Below, piece after piece: positions 51,471 through 60,240 of a stretch of DNA of 64,000 nucleotides. The translations under genes were made by a program, and so were the position numbers. The notes under the pieces are model-generated. The model was not told the origin of the DNA. It did no database searches and saw only the letters and a program-made list of their open reading frames with translations. The stretch spans positions 124,001 through 188,000 of the forward strand of contig SHBD01000001.1 of the NCBI GenBank assembly GCA_004212735.1, read 5' to 3'. This stretch comes from SAR116 cluster bacterium (GTDB lineage: Bacteria; Pseudomonadota; Alphaproteobacteria; Puniceispirillales; Puniceispirillaceae). Numbering within the stretch: position 1 is the first letter of the stretch; each line of letters begins with the position of its first letter.

Positions 51471-52433
51471 CTATCGAATGTTGGCGAACTGTGCGCGGAA
51501 CATCAAAACCTTATCCCACTGCCCTACCAGATTCCGTTGCCGCTGCTTAACCCTATGATCCGGGTCTGCTGGCTCTGGTGTGGGTCGCACCGTCTTTGTG
51601 ACGGCATGTCCCGCGACAGCTGATGCTTGCAGCGCTTTTGGTTTCACAGGCCGTAAATCCCCTCCCGGATTGGTGGGTGCGCGTGCAGCCGTTGCCGCAC
51701 TTGCCGGTTTTACCACCGGTTTTGCAACAGGTAGCGCGACCGGCAGGACAACGGGTTGGGACGCTGGCCCCTCTTCTTTTTCTGTCAGGTCTTTGTCTGC
51801 CTCTTGCATGGCTCTGGCAAACGCATCATCGGTTGCAGTGCTGAGCGGTTCGAGCGGCAGTTGAAAAACGGCGGCCTGAATTTCTGCGTCTTGCGCATTG
51901 GGGTGACGTTTTGTCCATATCGCCAGAACCCGGTTCAGATAGGGATCATTTTTGCGTTGATCGCTGGAGTGATAGTGCCTGATCGCATCGTTCCAGCTAC
52001 CATGCGCGTAGTAAAGATCGGTTAAAAAGCCAGCGGCGTAGGCGATATTGCTGGCTGGATCAAGCATCTCATCCAAAGTTTCGAAAGACGCCCCATGCCA
52101 TTTCGTGTTGATCTGCATACAGCCGATATCAATGCTGGTATCTGGGTTGGTCATGTGCGTATCAAGATAATCCAGCACCTGCTCAGGATCGTCGAAAAAC
52201 AGGCCCTTGCCATTGTCATTCAGCGTCCATGGCCAGGCACGATAGCTGCCGTCGGGCTGAATACGCGAAGCCTCGACCGTCGAGATGCTCTGCAAAATGC
52301 CATCAGGCAGACCATGGCGTTCCTCGGCCGCGCGGGCAATCGCTTTACAGTCGGGTACGCCGGCTGCTGCTTCCTGTCCGGCGAAGAGGCAAATTGCTGC
52401 AACGCCAAGTGTGTTCAAAATTCGTCTGACCAT
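51471..52433 (-). CDS. periplasmic lytic transglycosylase (SLT fold) with Pro/Ala-rich tail
   Basis: A 320-residue secreted protein. Signal peptide about residues 1-24 (cleavage near AAAGV). The SLT-like domain has the catalytic-type Glu in ISTVEASR, WPWTLNDNGKG, SIDIGCMQINTKWHG and NIAYAAGFLTDLY with HYHS. The second half is a low-complexity Pro/Val/Ala/Lys stretch (about 215-290), probably spanning the periplasm, and a basic end. It cuts peptidoglycan strands. Confidence 0.85.
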   Translation of the reverse strand: MVRRILNTLGVAAICLFAGQEAAAGVPDCKAIARAAEERHGLPDGILQSISTVEASRIQPDGSYRAWPWTLNDNGKGLFFDDPEQVLDYLDTHMTNPDTSIDIGCMQINTKWHGASFETLDEMLDPASNIAYAAGFLTDLYYAHGSWNDAIRHYHSSDQRKNDPYLNRVLAIWTKRHPNAQDAEIQAAVFQLPLEPLSTATDDAFARAMQEADKDLTEKEEGPASQPVVLPVALPVAKPVVKPASAATAARAPTNPGGDLRPVKPKALQASAVAGHAVTKTVRPTPEPADPDHRVKQRQRNLVGQWDKVLMFRAQFANIR

Positions 52434-52477
52434 AAAAAGGTCAGAGCAAATTGCGTGCCACTATCCGCTATGGGTTT

Positions 52478-52870
52478 CTAGCGCCGCAACGTGCAGGAAA
52501 AAACTTCCGATTGGACCGATGGTTCATCACCATATTTGACAATCGCGCTATGAAAGAGAATGCCACCTTCGAGGCGAAAAATATCTGTCCGGTCGTCATT
52601 TTCGGCAAAGGCTCGAAAGCCGCCCTCGCCAAGCGGCGTCATCACATACTCCGGATGAAAGAATACGCCGTTGCTTTCGATGATATTTCCATCACGCGTA
52701 AAGACAAGCTGGCGTCCGGGATAGGCGGGTTGCATCATCCCTCCGGCAGAAACCGAAACCCGTTCAAGTTCACGGCATTCATAAGTCGAGGCGTTTGCCG
52801 ACCCAGCAAAAATCAAGCCTGCTGTAACAGCACACAGAACAAGCCATCTCTTGTTGGCGAAAATCTTCAT
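52478..52870 (-). CDS. small secreted protein, function unknown
   Basis: A 130-residue protein with a clear signal peptide (basic start, hydrophobic core LVLCAVTAGLIFAG, cleavage near ANAS), then about 105 residues containing two cysteines (near the start and at the end, CTLRR) that could form a disulfide. No family recognised. It lies 44 bases upstream of the transglycosylase start on the same strand and may be co-transcribed. Confidence 0.7.
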   Translation of the reverse strand: MKIFANKRWLVLCAVTAGLIFAGSANASTYECRELERVSVSAGGMMQPAYPGRQLVFTRDGNIIESNGVFFHPEYVMTPLGEGGFRAFAENDDRTDIFRLEGGILFHSAIVKYGDEPSVQSEVFSCTLRR

Positions 52871-53038
52871 GCTCTTTAACTGGGCGTGTCGGCCCGACAT
52901 TCAAGTTAAAGAAGCCGAAGACAGGAGAGGCGCCTGCCTTTTGCTATGTGCTTCGGGCTGGCCTGTGAGTAACGGGCTGGATATGAAACCGGAAATTCGC
53001 TAGACAACAGCAGGAACAACAGGCGGCGAGACAGCCCG

Positions 53039-53392
53039 ATGAAATATGTGATCAAGGATTCGCCACTTCATGGCCTCGGTGTTTTTGCCGCTGAGGATTT
53101 GCCCTCGGGCAGCACCATCGAGCGCTGTGCCTATATCGTCATTGATGATGATGATCTGCAGGAAACCAACCGGCTCAATGACTACCTTTTCACATCTCCT
53201 GATGACCCAGGTGACTATCTATGCGTGATGGGTGCGGGCATGCTCTACAATCACAGTGATGAGCCGAATGCGGCGTGGGAAATCGACGATGATGACAATC
53301 GATTGTTGCGGTTTTACACGACCAGTGATGTGTCTGCTGGTGACGAGCTGCTCCATGATTATGGCAGCGAATATTGGACAACGCGCGAATAA
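53039..53392 (+). CDS. SET-domain protein
   Basis: A 117-residue minimal SET domain: LHGLGVFAAEDLPSGSTIER, the SAM-binding GAGMLYNHSDEPNA (NHS motif) and the end SAGDELLHDYGSEYW with the catalytic-type Tyr. Bacterial stand-alone SET proteins probably methylate protein lysines; the target is unknown. Confidence 0.88.
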   Translation: MKYVIKDSPLHGLGVFAAEDLPSGSTIERCAYIVIDDDDLQETNRLNDYLFTSPDDPGDYLCVMGAGMLYNHSDEPNAAWEIDDDDNRLLRFYTTSDVSAGDELLHDYGSEYWTTRE

Positions 53393-53395
53393 TCC

Positions 53396-54019
53396 CTAGA
53401 ACAACGCCTTTACCGCACCGTAAAGAGTGCCACAGGCAAGATAGAAAAAGGCCAGCGCGCAAAGCCGGTAGGTCCAGGTTTTCCACCTTGCACCGGCGCT
53501 GCCGAACAGCTTGTTGACGATGGCAGCGCAGAAAAAGCACCAGAGAATTGACGACAGCATGAAGCCGGCAAAAAACAGTGCGAAATCTGTCGGCTGTGGA
53601 TCTGGAATTCCGATGGCGCCAAATGCGCTGCCAAGCGCTGCCCAATAGGCGATGTTCTGTGGATTGGTCGTTGACAGGATCACGCCTGCCCGCGCCGCTG
53701 ACATTCCGCCTCTGGAGATACTGCTGGCTTCGGCTGGTGCTTTGGCCGCTTTCCACGAGTCCCATGCAAGATAGCCAAGATATGCCGATCCCGCGATGGC
53801 TATCGGGAATTGCAGCGATGGGCTTTGTAGTAATACACCGATCCCGAGCAAACCCAGAATGGCCCAGAGCGCGTCGCCGGTCAGCGATCCCAGCTGCAAT
53901 ATGAGAGCTTCGCGAAACCCCCCGCTCATGCTGCGCCGAATTGTTTCCGCAAAGACCGCGCCCGGGGCCGCATTGAAAATCAAGCCAAGCACAAAGGCGG
54001 CGGAAAGTATCTGGATCAT
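53396..54019 (-). CDS. LysE-family translocator
   Basis: A 207-residue membrane protein of the LysE/RhtB exporter family with six helices. Signatures are FNAAPGAVFAETIRRSMSGG at the N-terminus (the PGP-type loop), QLGSLTGDALWAIL and the STTNPQNIAYWAALGS loop. It exports an amino acid or related compound. ATG 54019 starts the family-like sequence. Convergent with the SET gene, three bases apart. Confidence 0.88.
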   Translation of the reverse strand: MIQILSAAFVLGLIFNAAPGAVFAETIRRSMSGGFREALILQLGSLTGDALWAILGLLGIGVLLQSPSLQFPIAIAGSAYLGYLAWDSWKAAKAPAEASSISRGGMSAARAGVILSTTNPQNIAYWAALGSAFGAIGIPDPQPTDFALFFAGFMLSSILWCFFCAAIVNKLFGSAGARWKTWTYRLCALAFFYLACGTLYGAVKALF

Positions 54020-54273
54020 GGCTGATGGTCCTTTTTCCAAGCTGTCTGCGAGGATGGTATCATGGTCAATAATCTGCTCATAGTGGCGCTGATCCAGCCT
54101 GCAAACGTGACGTTGTATGCCGGTTTGATCATATTCGCTCAGGAATAAGGACGCAGCAATGTTGTGTTTTCCTGTCTATGGCCTATCGTTCGTTTAGGCG
54201 GTATGGGCTGAAAACGGATCAGCAACCACCGTCACCATAGATGCACCTCCGGTTAAAAAGGGTCTGACAGTCC

Positions 54274-55695
54274 ATGCCTCTTACCTCAGAAAATGTCCGC
54301 GCCACCAAAATTCTTGCGACGGTTGGATCTGCTTGCGAGTCTGCTGGCGGCCTTGCCGCCCTGCTTGATGCCGGTGTGAATGTTTTTCGCCTGAATTTTT
54401 CGCATGGCACGCAGAAAGAACATGGAGAGCGTATCAAGACCATTCGCGCCCTTGAAGCTGACAGGCAGAACCCATGCTGTATTCTGGCGGACCTGCAGGG
54501 ACCAAAGCACCGGGTGGGTGAGGTGGCTGCTGGAACCACTGTCGAGGCGGGTGACACTGTTACTTTTGACCAACAGGAAGAGGTTGGGTCAAAGACACGG
54601 TTGCGCCTGCCGCATCCTGAAATTTTTGCCGCAATCATTCCGGGGGCCAGATTGCTGATGGATGACGGCAAGCTGGTGTTCCGTGTGACCACCATCCGCG
54701 ATGACAGTTTTGATGCCGAGGTGATTGCCGGAGGTCCGGTAAAAAGCCGCAAGGGCGTCAATCTGCCTGACATCATCCTCGATACAAAGCCACTTACTGA
54801 AAAGGACCTTGCCGATCTTGAATTTGCCCTTGAGCAGGGGGTTGACTGGGTGGCGCTGTCATTTGTTCAGCGGGTGAGCGATATCATCGATGCCCGCCGT
54901 ATTATCGGCAAACGCGCTGGGCTTATGGCCAAAATCGAGAAGCCATCGGCGCTTTCAGGTCTTGATGACATCATCACCGCGAGTGATGGCATCATGGTGG
55001 CGCGTGGAGACCTTGGTGTCGAATTGCCGCCCGAGATGGTTCCCGGATGGCAGAAAAAAATCGTGGCGCGGTGCCGTATGGTTGGCAAGCCTGTCGTCGT
55101 CGCAACCCAGATGCTTGAATCGATGATCGAGTCACCATCGCCAACACGGGCTGAGGCATCGGATGTCGCTGGCGCTGTGTTCGATGGTGCCGATGCTGTG
55201 ATGCTGTCGGCCGAGACCGCGGTTGGAGATTATCCTGTTGAGGCAGTGGCGATGATGGCCCGTATTCTGGAGTCCGCCGAAACGCATATCGCCCAGAATC
55301 CCGAGGCGGCGCTGCCACAATTGCCGGTTGAACCGAGCATCTATCATGCGGTGGCCAGAGCGGCGGTGGCACTTGCTGACACGATTGGTGCAAAGGCCAT
55401 TGTGGCGTTTACCACTTCAGGCAATACAGCGGTGCGGATTGCGCGTGAACGCCCGCAGATTCCACTGTTGCTGATGACGCCTGATCCCGCGGTTCAGCGC
55501 CGGTTGACCCTGTTGTGGGGAACGCAGTCTGCCGCCAGCCAACTTACCAATGATTTTGAGGCGGCAATTTTGGAGGCTGTTGCCACCGTTCAGGCGCGCA
55601 ACATTGCCGCCTCCGGCGATCATATTGTGGTCATTGCCGGCATGCCATTCGGCGTTGCTGGTACCACAAATTCGATGCGTGTCGTCTCCTTGTAG
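54274..55695 (+). CDS. pyk: pyruvate kinase
   Basis: Last ATP-forming step of glycolysis. The 473-residue protein has the first barrel motif VRATKILATVGSA, VFRLNFSHG, ADLQGPKHRVGE (usually GPKIRxG), LPDIILDTKPLTEKD, the catalytic Lys in GLMAKIEKPSAL, MVARGDLGVELP and ATQMLESMIESPSPTRAEAS with AVMLSAETAVGDYP. A C-terminal regulatory domain follows from about residue 350. Stand-alone; no other glycolytic gene is adjacent. Confidence 0.95.
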   Translation: MPLTSENVRATKILATVGSACESAGGLAALLDAGVNVFRLNFSHGTQKEHGERIKTIRALEADRQNPCCILADLQGPKHRVGEVAAGTTVEAGDTVTFDQQEEVGSKTRLRLPHPEIFAAIIPGARLLMDDGKLVFRVTTIRDDSFDAEVIAGGPVKSRKGVNLPDIILDTKPLTEKDLADLEFALEQGVDWVALSFVQRVSDIIDARRIIGKRAGLMAKIEKPSALSGLDDIITASDGIMVARGDLGVELPPEMVPGWQKKIVARCRMVGKPVVVATQMLESMIESPSPTRAEASDVAGAVFDGADAVMLSAETAVGDYPVEAVAMMARILESAETHIAQNPEAALPQLPVEPSIYHAVARAAVALADTIGAKAIVAFTTSGNTAVRIARERPQIPLLLMTPDPAVQRRLTLLWGTQSAASQLTNDFEAAILEAVATVQARNIAASGDHIVVIAGMPFGVAGTTNSMRVVSL

Positions 55696-55889
55696 GTCCG
55701 GTCCGGTTTTTCCGCCAGTGATCAATAAATTATGATTGCGTTGATGTGTTTTTGCCGGTTCAAATGAATCGGAAAAACGCGTTCCTGAGTCAGCCGGGTG
55801 ACATAGGCTGGTAACTCTGTCGGCCGTATTTTTCCTGACTATCCGGATCGGCATGATCCGCTTAACTAATCGCTGTCATGGGGGACAAA

Positions 55890-56849
55890 ATGACAACAGT
55901 TGGGTTTATTGGACTTGGGAATGTTGGGGGCAAGCTGGCGGGCAGCATCCTGCGCAACGGATTGCCACTGATGGTACGCGATCTTGACCGGGATGCCGCT
56001 GCGCCCTTTCTCGAGGCGGGTGCACAATGGGCTGACAGTCCGAAAGCAATGGCCGAGGCTTGCGACATTGTCATCACCTGTCTGCCGTCGCCTGCGGCGA
56101 GTGCGGCGGTGATGGAGGCAGATGACGGCATTTTAGCCGGTCTTTCTGCTGGCAAGGTCTGGGCAGAGATGAGCACCACAGATGAGGCTGAGGTGAAGCG
56201 TCTCGGGACGATGGTTCGTGCGGTTGGCGCGGACCCGGTGGATTGTCCGGTGTCAGGTGGCTGTCATCGTGCTGCCACTGGCAACATCGCCATTTTCGCC
56301 GGATGCGACAGGGATGTGTTTGATCGGTTGCTGCCGGTGCTTACTGTTCTTGGACGCCGTGTTCTGCATACCGGGCCACTTGGCTCGGCATCGGTCTTGA
56401 AAGTGGTGACGAATTATCTGGCAACAGCCAATCTGATCACGCTGTCTGAGGCGCTTGTCACCTCCAAAATGGCGGGAATGGACCTCAATGTAGCCTATGA
56501 GGCGATCCGTATTTCCTCGGGCAATTCCTTTGTTCACGAGACAGAAAGTCAGGTTATTCTGAATGGAAGCCGTGACATCAATTTCACCATGGACCTTGTG
56601 ATCAAGGATGTGAGTCTGTTTCAAGAGGTGGCTGACAGAGCTGGAGTGCCGCTGGAAATCTCGCCAAAACTGATTGAGATTTTCAAGGACGGGCAGGACC
56701 GTTATGGGCCCCGAGAATGGTCGCCCAACATCATCAAACGGCTCGAGGAGGCGTGTAATGTCGATATTCTGGCACCAGGCTTTCCAGCAGACATGGTCGA
56801 TGATGAACCCGAGGAACCGGGATATGAGGTGATTCCCAAGGGTCGCTAG
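55890..56849 (+). CDS. NAD-binding beta-hydroxyacid dehydrogenase (3-hydroxyisobutyrate dehydrogenase family)
   Basis: A 319-residue enzyme. The nucleotide motif VGFIGLGNVGGKLAGSILRNG opens the protein; the substrate signature DCPVSGGCHRAATGNIAIFA and the catalytic Lys in LKVVTNYLATANL follow. Possible substrates are 3-hydroxyisobutyrate, tartronate semialdehyde or similar. A somewhat longer acidic C-terminus (DDEPEEPGYE) is unusual. ATG 55890 has GGGGGAC upstream; ATG 55878 is an alternative. Confidence 0.86.
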   Translation: MTTVGFIGLGNVGGKLAGSILRNGLPLMVRDLDRDAAAPFLEAGAQWADSPKAMAEACDIVITCLPSPAASAAVMEADDGILAGLSAGKVWAEMSTTDEAEVKRLGTMVRAVGADPVDCPVSGGCHRAATGNIAIFAGCDRDVFDRLLPVLTVLGRRVLHTGPLGSASVLKVVTNYLATANLITLSEALVTSKMAGMDLNVAYEAIRISSGNSFVHETESQVILNGSRDINFTMDLVIKDVSLFQEVADRAGVPLEISPKLIEIFKDGQDRYGPREWSPNIIKRLEEACNVDILAPGFPADMVDDEPEEPGYEVIPKGR

Positions 56850-56903
56850 AGCGCGATGATATTGATGCGACGGGTGGCAGTGTGAAGCTACGGAGCTGAC
56901 AAA

Positions 56904-57500
56904 CTATAGCGCTTCACCGCGGAGCCGCTTTTTCAAACTGGTGATGATTGTCTCGATCTGTTCCATATGGGGGTTTTGTCTTGCCGCTGCCTGGTAGGCG
57001 AGCAGAGCACCCTCGTAATTGCCCTGCTGGGCGTGGATCATGCCAAGCCCGGAAAGGGCACCAAAATGCCGTGGTTCCAGCTGCAGCACCCGGGCAATGT
57101 CGCGTTTCGATCCGGCCAAGTCACCAATCATGAACCTGACCGTTGCCCGCTTGTTCCAAGCCTCTGCAAAGTCGGGCGCGGCGTCGGTTAGGGTGCCGAA
57201 CCATTGTTCGGCATCTCGCAATGCTCCAGCATTCATCAGCCTCACACCGGCCTGCATCTTTCGGTCGATACGCTCGTCAGACTCAAACGCAGTCCAACGC
57301 GCCCAGATTTCCTGTTGAAGCTCGGCAGCCGTTCCCTTGTTCGCGGTGGTCTTCAGGGCTGAGAACAGTGTATTCAGCTCAGGATCATTCTGATCCGCCA
57401 AAGCCGGATTACCGTGCAGCATTGCGAGGCACAGCAGCACAGAAAAGCTGCGTGGTGAAATCCATTTTTTGCATAGGATTAAATTTTTCATTTTTGTCAT
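56904..57500 (-). CDS. secreted TPR-repeat protein
   Basis: A 198-residue protein with an N-terminal signal peptide (SFSVLLCLAMLHGNPALA) and about three tetratricopeptide units from residue 85 onward (NKRATVRFMIGDLAGSKRDI, HFGALSGLGMIHAQQGNYEG). TPR modules mediate protein contacts, here in the periplasm. ATG 57500 is used. Divergent from the small secreted gene that precedes the phosphatase. Confidence 0.8.
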   Translation of the reverse strand: MTKMKNLILCKKWISPRSFSVLLCLAMLHGNPALADQNDPELNTLFSALKTTANKGTAAELQQEIWARWTAFESDERIDRKMQAGVRLMNAGALRDAEQWFGTLTDAAPDFAEAWNKRATVRFMIGDLAGSKRDIARVLQLEPRHFGALSGLGMIHAQQGNYEGALLAYQAAARQNPHMEQIETIITSLKKRLRGEAL

Positions 57501-57648
57501 ATGGGATGATCTCCACCCTTTTCCAAGAGGTTTATGCAGGTGCAGGCAAAACTGGGTCTCTGCATGCCACAGCGTGGTCAGCGCAACTGTTGATTCGGTG
57601 CAAATTCCTAATTGCCCTAGAATGAGCCTGTCTGAAATGGAGGCCGTG

Positions 57649-58050
57649 ATGAAACATCTTTTTCTGGCATTTTGTCTTTTTGGCACCATCTGCGCAGTAG
57701 TGCCGGAGTCTGCACGCGCGGCATCTGCTGGTGGTCTGCAGGTGAGTGATAAAATTGAGCTGCAATCAGCGCTGCTGACATTTCTGGAGCAGGGAGGAGA
57801 CGCTGACGGCACGTTCCGTATCCTTGACCGTGAGAGTGGGGTAATGGTGGTGGCGCATGTGGGGGCGATGCACCCAAAAATAATCCGCCTTGGTCCTGAT
57901 TATGTGCTGTGCATCGAAATGTATGATGATATGGGCCAGCGGCATGATGCAGATTTCGTCATGCGGAAGGGATCAAATGGATGGATTGTGACAGATGTCC
58001 TGTTTGATCAGCGCGACCTCCTGAAAAAAGCCCGTAAGCAGACCAAGTGA
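57649..58050 (+). CDS. small secreted protein upstream of the SiaA-like phosphatase
   Basis: A 133-residue protein with a signal peptide (HLFLAFCLFGTICAVV, cleavage near ARAAS) and a compact domain with VMVVAHVGAMHPKIIRLGPD and CIEMYDDMG. No family recognised. ATG 57649 follows GGAGG. The stop overlaps the start of the phosphatase gene (GTGA), so the two are probably translated together; a periplasmic input to the sensor phosphatase is a reasonable guess. Confidence 0.75.
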   Translation: MKHLFLAFCLFGTICAVVPESARAASAGGLQVSDKIELQSALLTFLEQGGDADGTFRILDRESGVMVVAHVGAMHPKIIRLGPDYVLCIEMYDDMGQRHDADFVMRKGSNGWIVTDVLFDQRDLLKKARKQTK

Positions 58051-59906
58051 ACATCATGCGCTGGCGTTTTCGTTCGTCCGGTCTGTTTTCGCGATTGCTG
58101 ATGCTTTGCCTTGCTGCGGCGCTTCTTGTTCTGCTGGTGGCCATCGCTGGGATTCATATCTACCGGACAGAACGTGACACCAACAGATTTTCGGCTGAAC
58201 TTGCCAGCCTGGCCAGATCGATCGGGCCCATCATCGAGGTTGAGTTGGACAATGACAGGCCAGACACTGCGGCCGCGGTACTTCGTGCCTTTGCCGGAAT
58301 GCATTATGTGGTCTGTGCTGATTACATGCGCGGTGGTGAGCGCATGGCCAGCTGGCCCACCTACGGCTGTGATGTCATAAAGGGGCAAGCCGACTGGATC
58401 ACCCTTCCCCTGATGGACAGTGCTTCAGGTGGTGCCAGTATAAATGTTCGTCTAAAAAGTGAGGCTCTGGGGGCAACCATTCTGGCCGAGACTGCCAGCC
58501 TTGCGGTACCGCTCATTGCTGTTGTTCTCGTGATTTTCATTGTGCTGACGGTGGCGTTCAGATGGCTTGTGCTTATGCCGCTTGACTTGTTGAAGCAGGC
58601 TATGGTCGAGTCCACTCCACGCGGCCCGGTTCGTGCTGGGGTTGTGCGGGATGATGAGATCGGATCGCTGGTCAAGGTTTACAACAAACTTGTCGCGGGC
58701 TCGCGTCTCTACATCCGGCGTCTTGATCAATCACAATCACAGCTGGCGGCAAGTGAAAGACGGTTTCGTGAACTGGCCAAGGTTTCGGGAGATTGGTTCT
58801 TTGAAATGGATGCCGAGCTTAATCTGACATTCATTTCTGACCGTTTTTACGAAATAACCGGGCTTGAACCTGCGGATGTGATTGGCAAGTCACGTCTGGA
58901 TCTCGCAGTTGAAAACACCAACGCGCCGAACTGGAGGCGTCATCTCAATGACCTTTCGGCTGAGCGTGAATTCAAGCGATTCGGTTATCAGTTGCGGGCC
59001 AAGGCAGGCCATCTGGTTGATATCAGCCTGAGTGCCGTTCCCCTGCATGATGACAATGGAGTGTTTGTTGGTTATCGAGGGGTTGGAACTGACGTCAGTG
59101 AAATCAGGGAAAAAGAGCGTCAACTTGCGGAGGCCAACCGTAATTTTGGTGACTCCGTTACCTATGCAAGCTCCATTCAACGTGGCCTTCTGATTGGGTC
59201 TGAGGCCCTGTCGGCGCATCTTGGCACCGCCCGCGCAATCTGGCAGCCAAAAGATGTCGTTGGAGGTGATTTTTACTGGGCCAAGACGATAGCCAATATT
59301 CAATATCTGGTCTTTTTTGACTGCACGGGTCATGGCGTTCCCGGCGCATTCATGACTCTGATTGTGACCTCGGTCTTGGATCAAATTGCGGTTTCCGCCC
59401 CCTCCGCTCTGCCGGCCAAGCAGGTGTTGCAGCAAATTCATGACGGCGTCTGTCGGTCGCTTCACATCACCCGCGATGAACCTGGCATTGATGGGCTGGA
59501 TTGCGCCGTGGTGCGTTTGGATCGAAGCGAGGACAGTCTGGAATTTGCAGGCGCGTCAATTGACCTCTATGTCATCGACCAGAAGGGCACAACCACCCGT
59601 CACAGGGGCGCGCGCATGACACTTGGCTATGAGCTGCATGATCAGCCCTTGGGCATTGAGTCGGTGTCTATGCGGGTTGGCAGCAACAGTTTCGTGATGA
59701 CAACGGATGGATTGTTGACCCAGGTTGGTGAGGCAACGGGGCGCGTTCTTGGTACGCGCCGTTTTGAAGCAGCGCTAGGTGAAGTGGGCTGCAACACTCC
59801 CTCAAAACTGATCCGGGCAATTGCCCGGCTTTTGAAAAACTGGCAGGGGCGCGAGGAGCGCCGTGACGATATCAGCTTCATTGCCTTCAAACCCAATGAA
59901 TTCTGA
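58047..59906 (+). CDS. membrane sensor PP2C/SpoIIE-type phosphatase with HAMP and PAS (SiaA-like)
   Basis: A 619-residue protein: membrane helix (about 17-40), a periplasmic sensor region (about 41-150), a second helix (about 153-175), HAMP (about 175-230), PAS (about 240-355) and a SpoIIE-type PP2C domain (about 375-619). Phosphatase metal motifs are VVGGDFYW, FFDCTGHGVPGAFMT, MTTDGLLTQ and RRDDISFIAF. By homology with Pseudomonas SiaA it should dephosphorylate a SiaC-type protein, and a SiaC homologue lies 1.3 kb away on the other strand. Start is GTG 58047 or ATG 58056. Confidence 0.87.
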   Translation: MNIMRWRFRSSGLFSRLLMLCLAAALLVLLVAIAGIHIYRTERDTNRFSAELASLARSIGPIIEVELDNDRPDTAAAVLRAFAGMHYVVCADYMRGGERMASWPTYGCDVIKGQADWITLPLMDSASGGASINVRLKSEALGATILAETASLAVPLIAVVLVIFIVLTVAFRWLVLMPLDLLKQAMVESTPRGPVRAGVVRDDEIGSLVKVYNKLVAGSRLYIRRLDQSQSQLAASERRFRELAKVSGDWFFEMDAELNLTFISDRFYEITGLEPADVIGKSRLDLAVENTNAPNWRRHLNDLSAEREFKRFGYQLRAKAGHLVDISLSAVPLHDDNGVFVGYRGVGTDVSEIREKERQLAEANRNFGDSVTYASSIQRGLLIGSEALSAHLGTARAIWQPKDVVGGDFYWAKTIANIQYLVFFDCTGHGVPGAFMTLIVTSVLDQIAVSAPSALPAKQVLQQIHDGVCRSLHITRDEPGIDGLDCAVVRLDRSEDSLEFAGASIDLYVIDQKGTTTRHRGARMTLGYELHDQPLGIESVSMRVGSNSFVMTTDGLLTQVGEATGRVLGTRRFEAALGEVGCNTPSKLIRAIARLLKNWQGREERRDDISFIAFKPNEF

Positions 59907-59937
59907 TAATCTTGCCAGATCAGTTCATGAGCTTGCG

Positions 59938-60240
59938 TCATTCCTCGATATCAATGGCTGTTTTCACCGCGAGAGTGAAAATCTCAGAATCAATATCAAA
60001 TTTCCGCGGAATTGAAACAGCTCCCTCCATTGAAGACTGCACCCATTCCATCGCCTCGGCATCGGGATATTCCCACAGCTCAAAGATGACAAACGGGTCT
60101 TCGGTACATTGATATAAGCGGTATTTGACATCGACGGCTATTAGCCGGTCCTTGATCAGTTCGGTGGCCTTGATGAACTCTTTGACATCAAAGGTACTGT
60201 TGAATCTGCGTTTATAGATTCTGGCTAGTTTTGGTTTCAT
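59938..60240 (-). CDS. ABM-like alpha/beta-barrel small protein
   Basis: A 100-residue protein. KARIYKRRF-like first strand, DRLIAVDVKYRLYQCTEDPF, VIFELWEYPDAEAMEWVQSS and a short end suggest a dimeric alpha/beta barrel as in antibiotic biosynthesis monooxygenase-like proteins. No catalytic residue stands out. It overlaps the 3' end of the cyclase gene by 29 bases, so it is probably the last gene of that operon. Confidence 0.65.
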   Translation of the reverse strand: MKPKLARIYKRRFNSTFDVKEFIKATELIKDRLIAVDVKYRLYQCTEDPFVIFELWEYPDAEAMEWVQSSMEGAVSIPRKFDIDSEIFTLAVKTAIDIEE

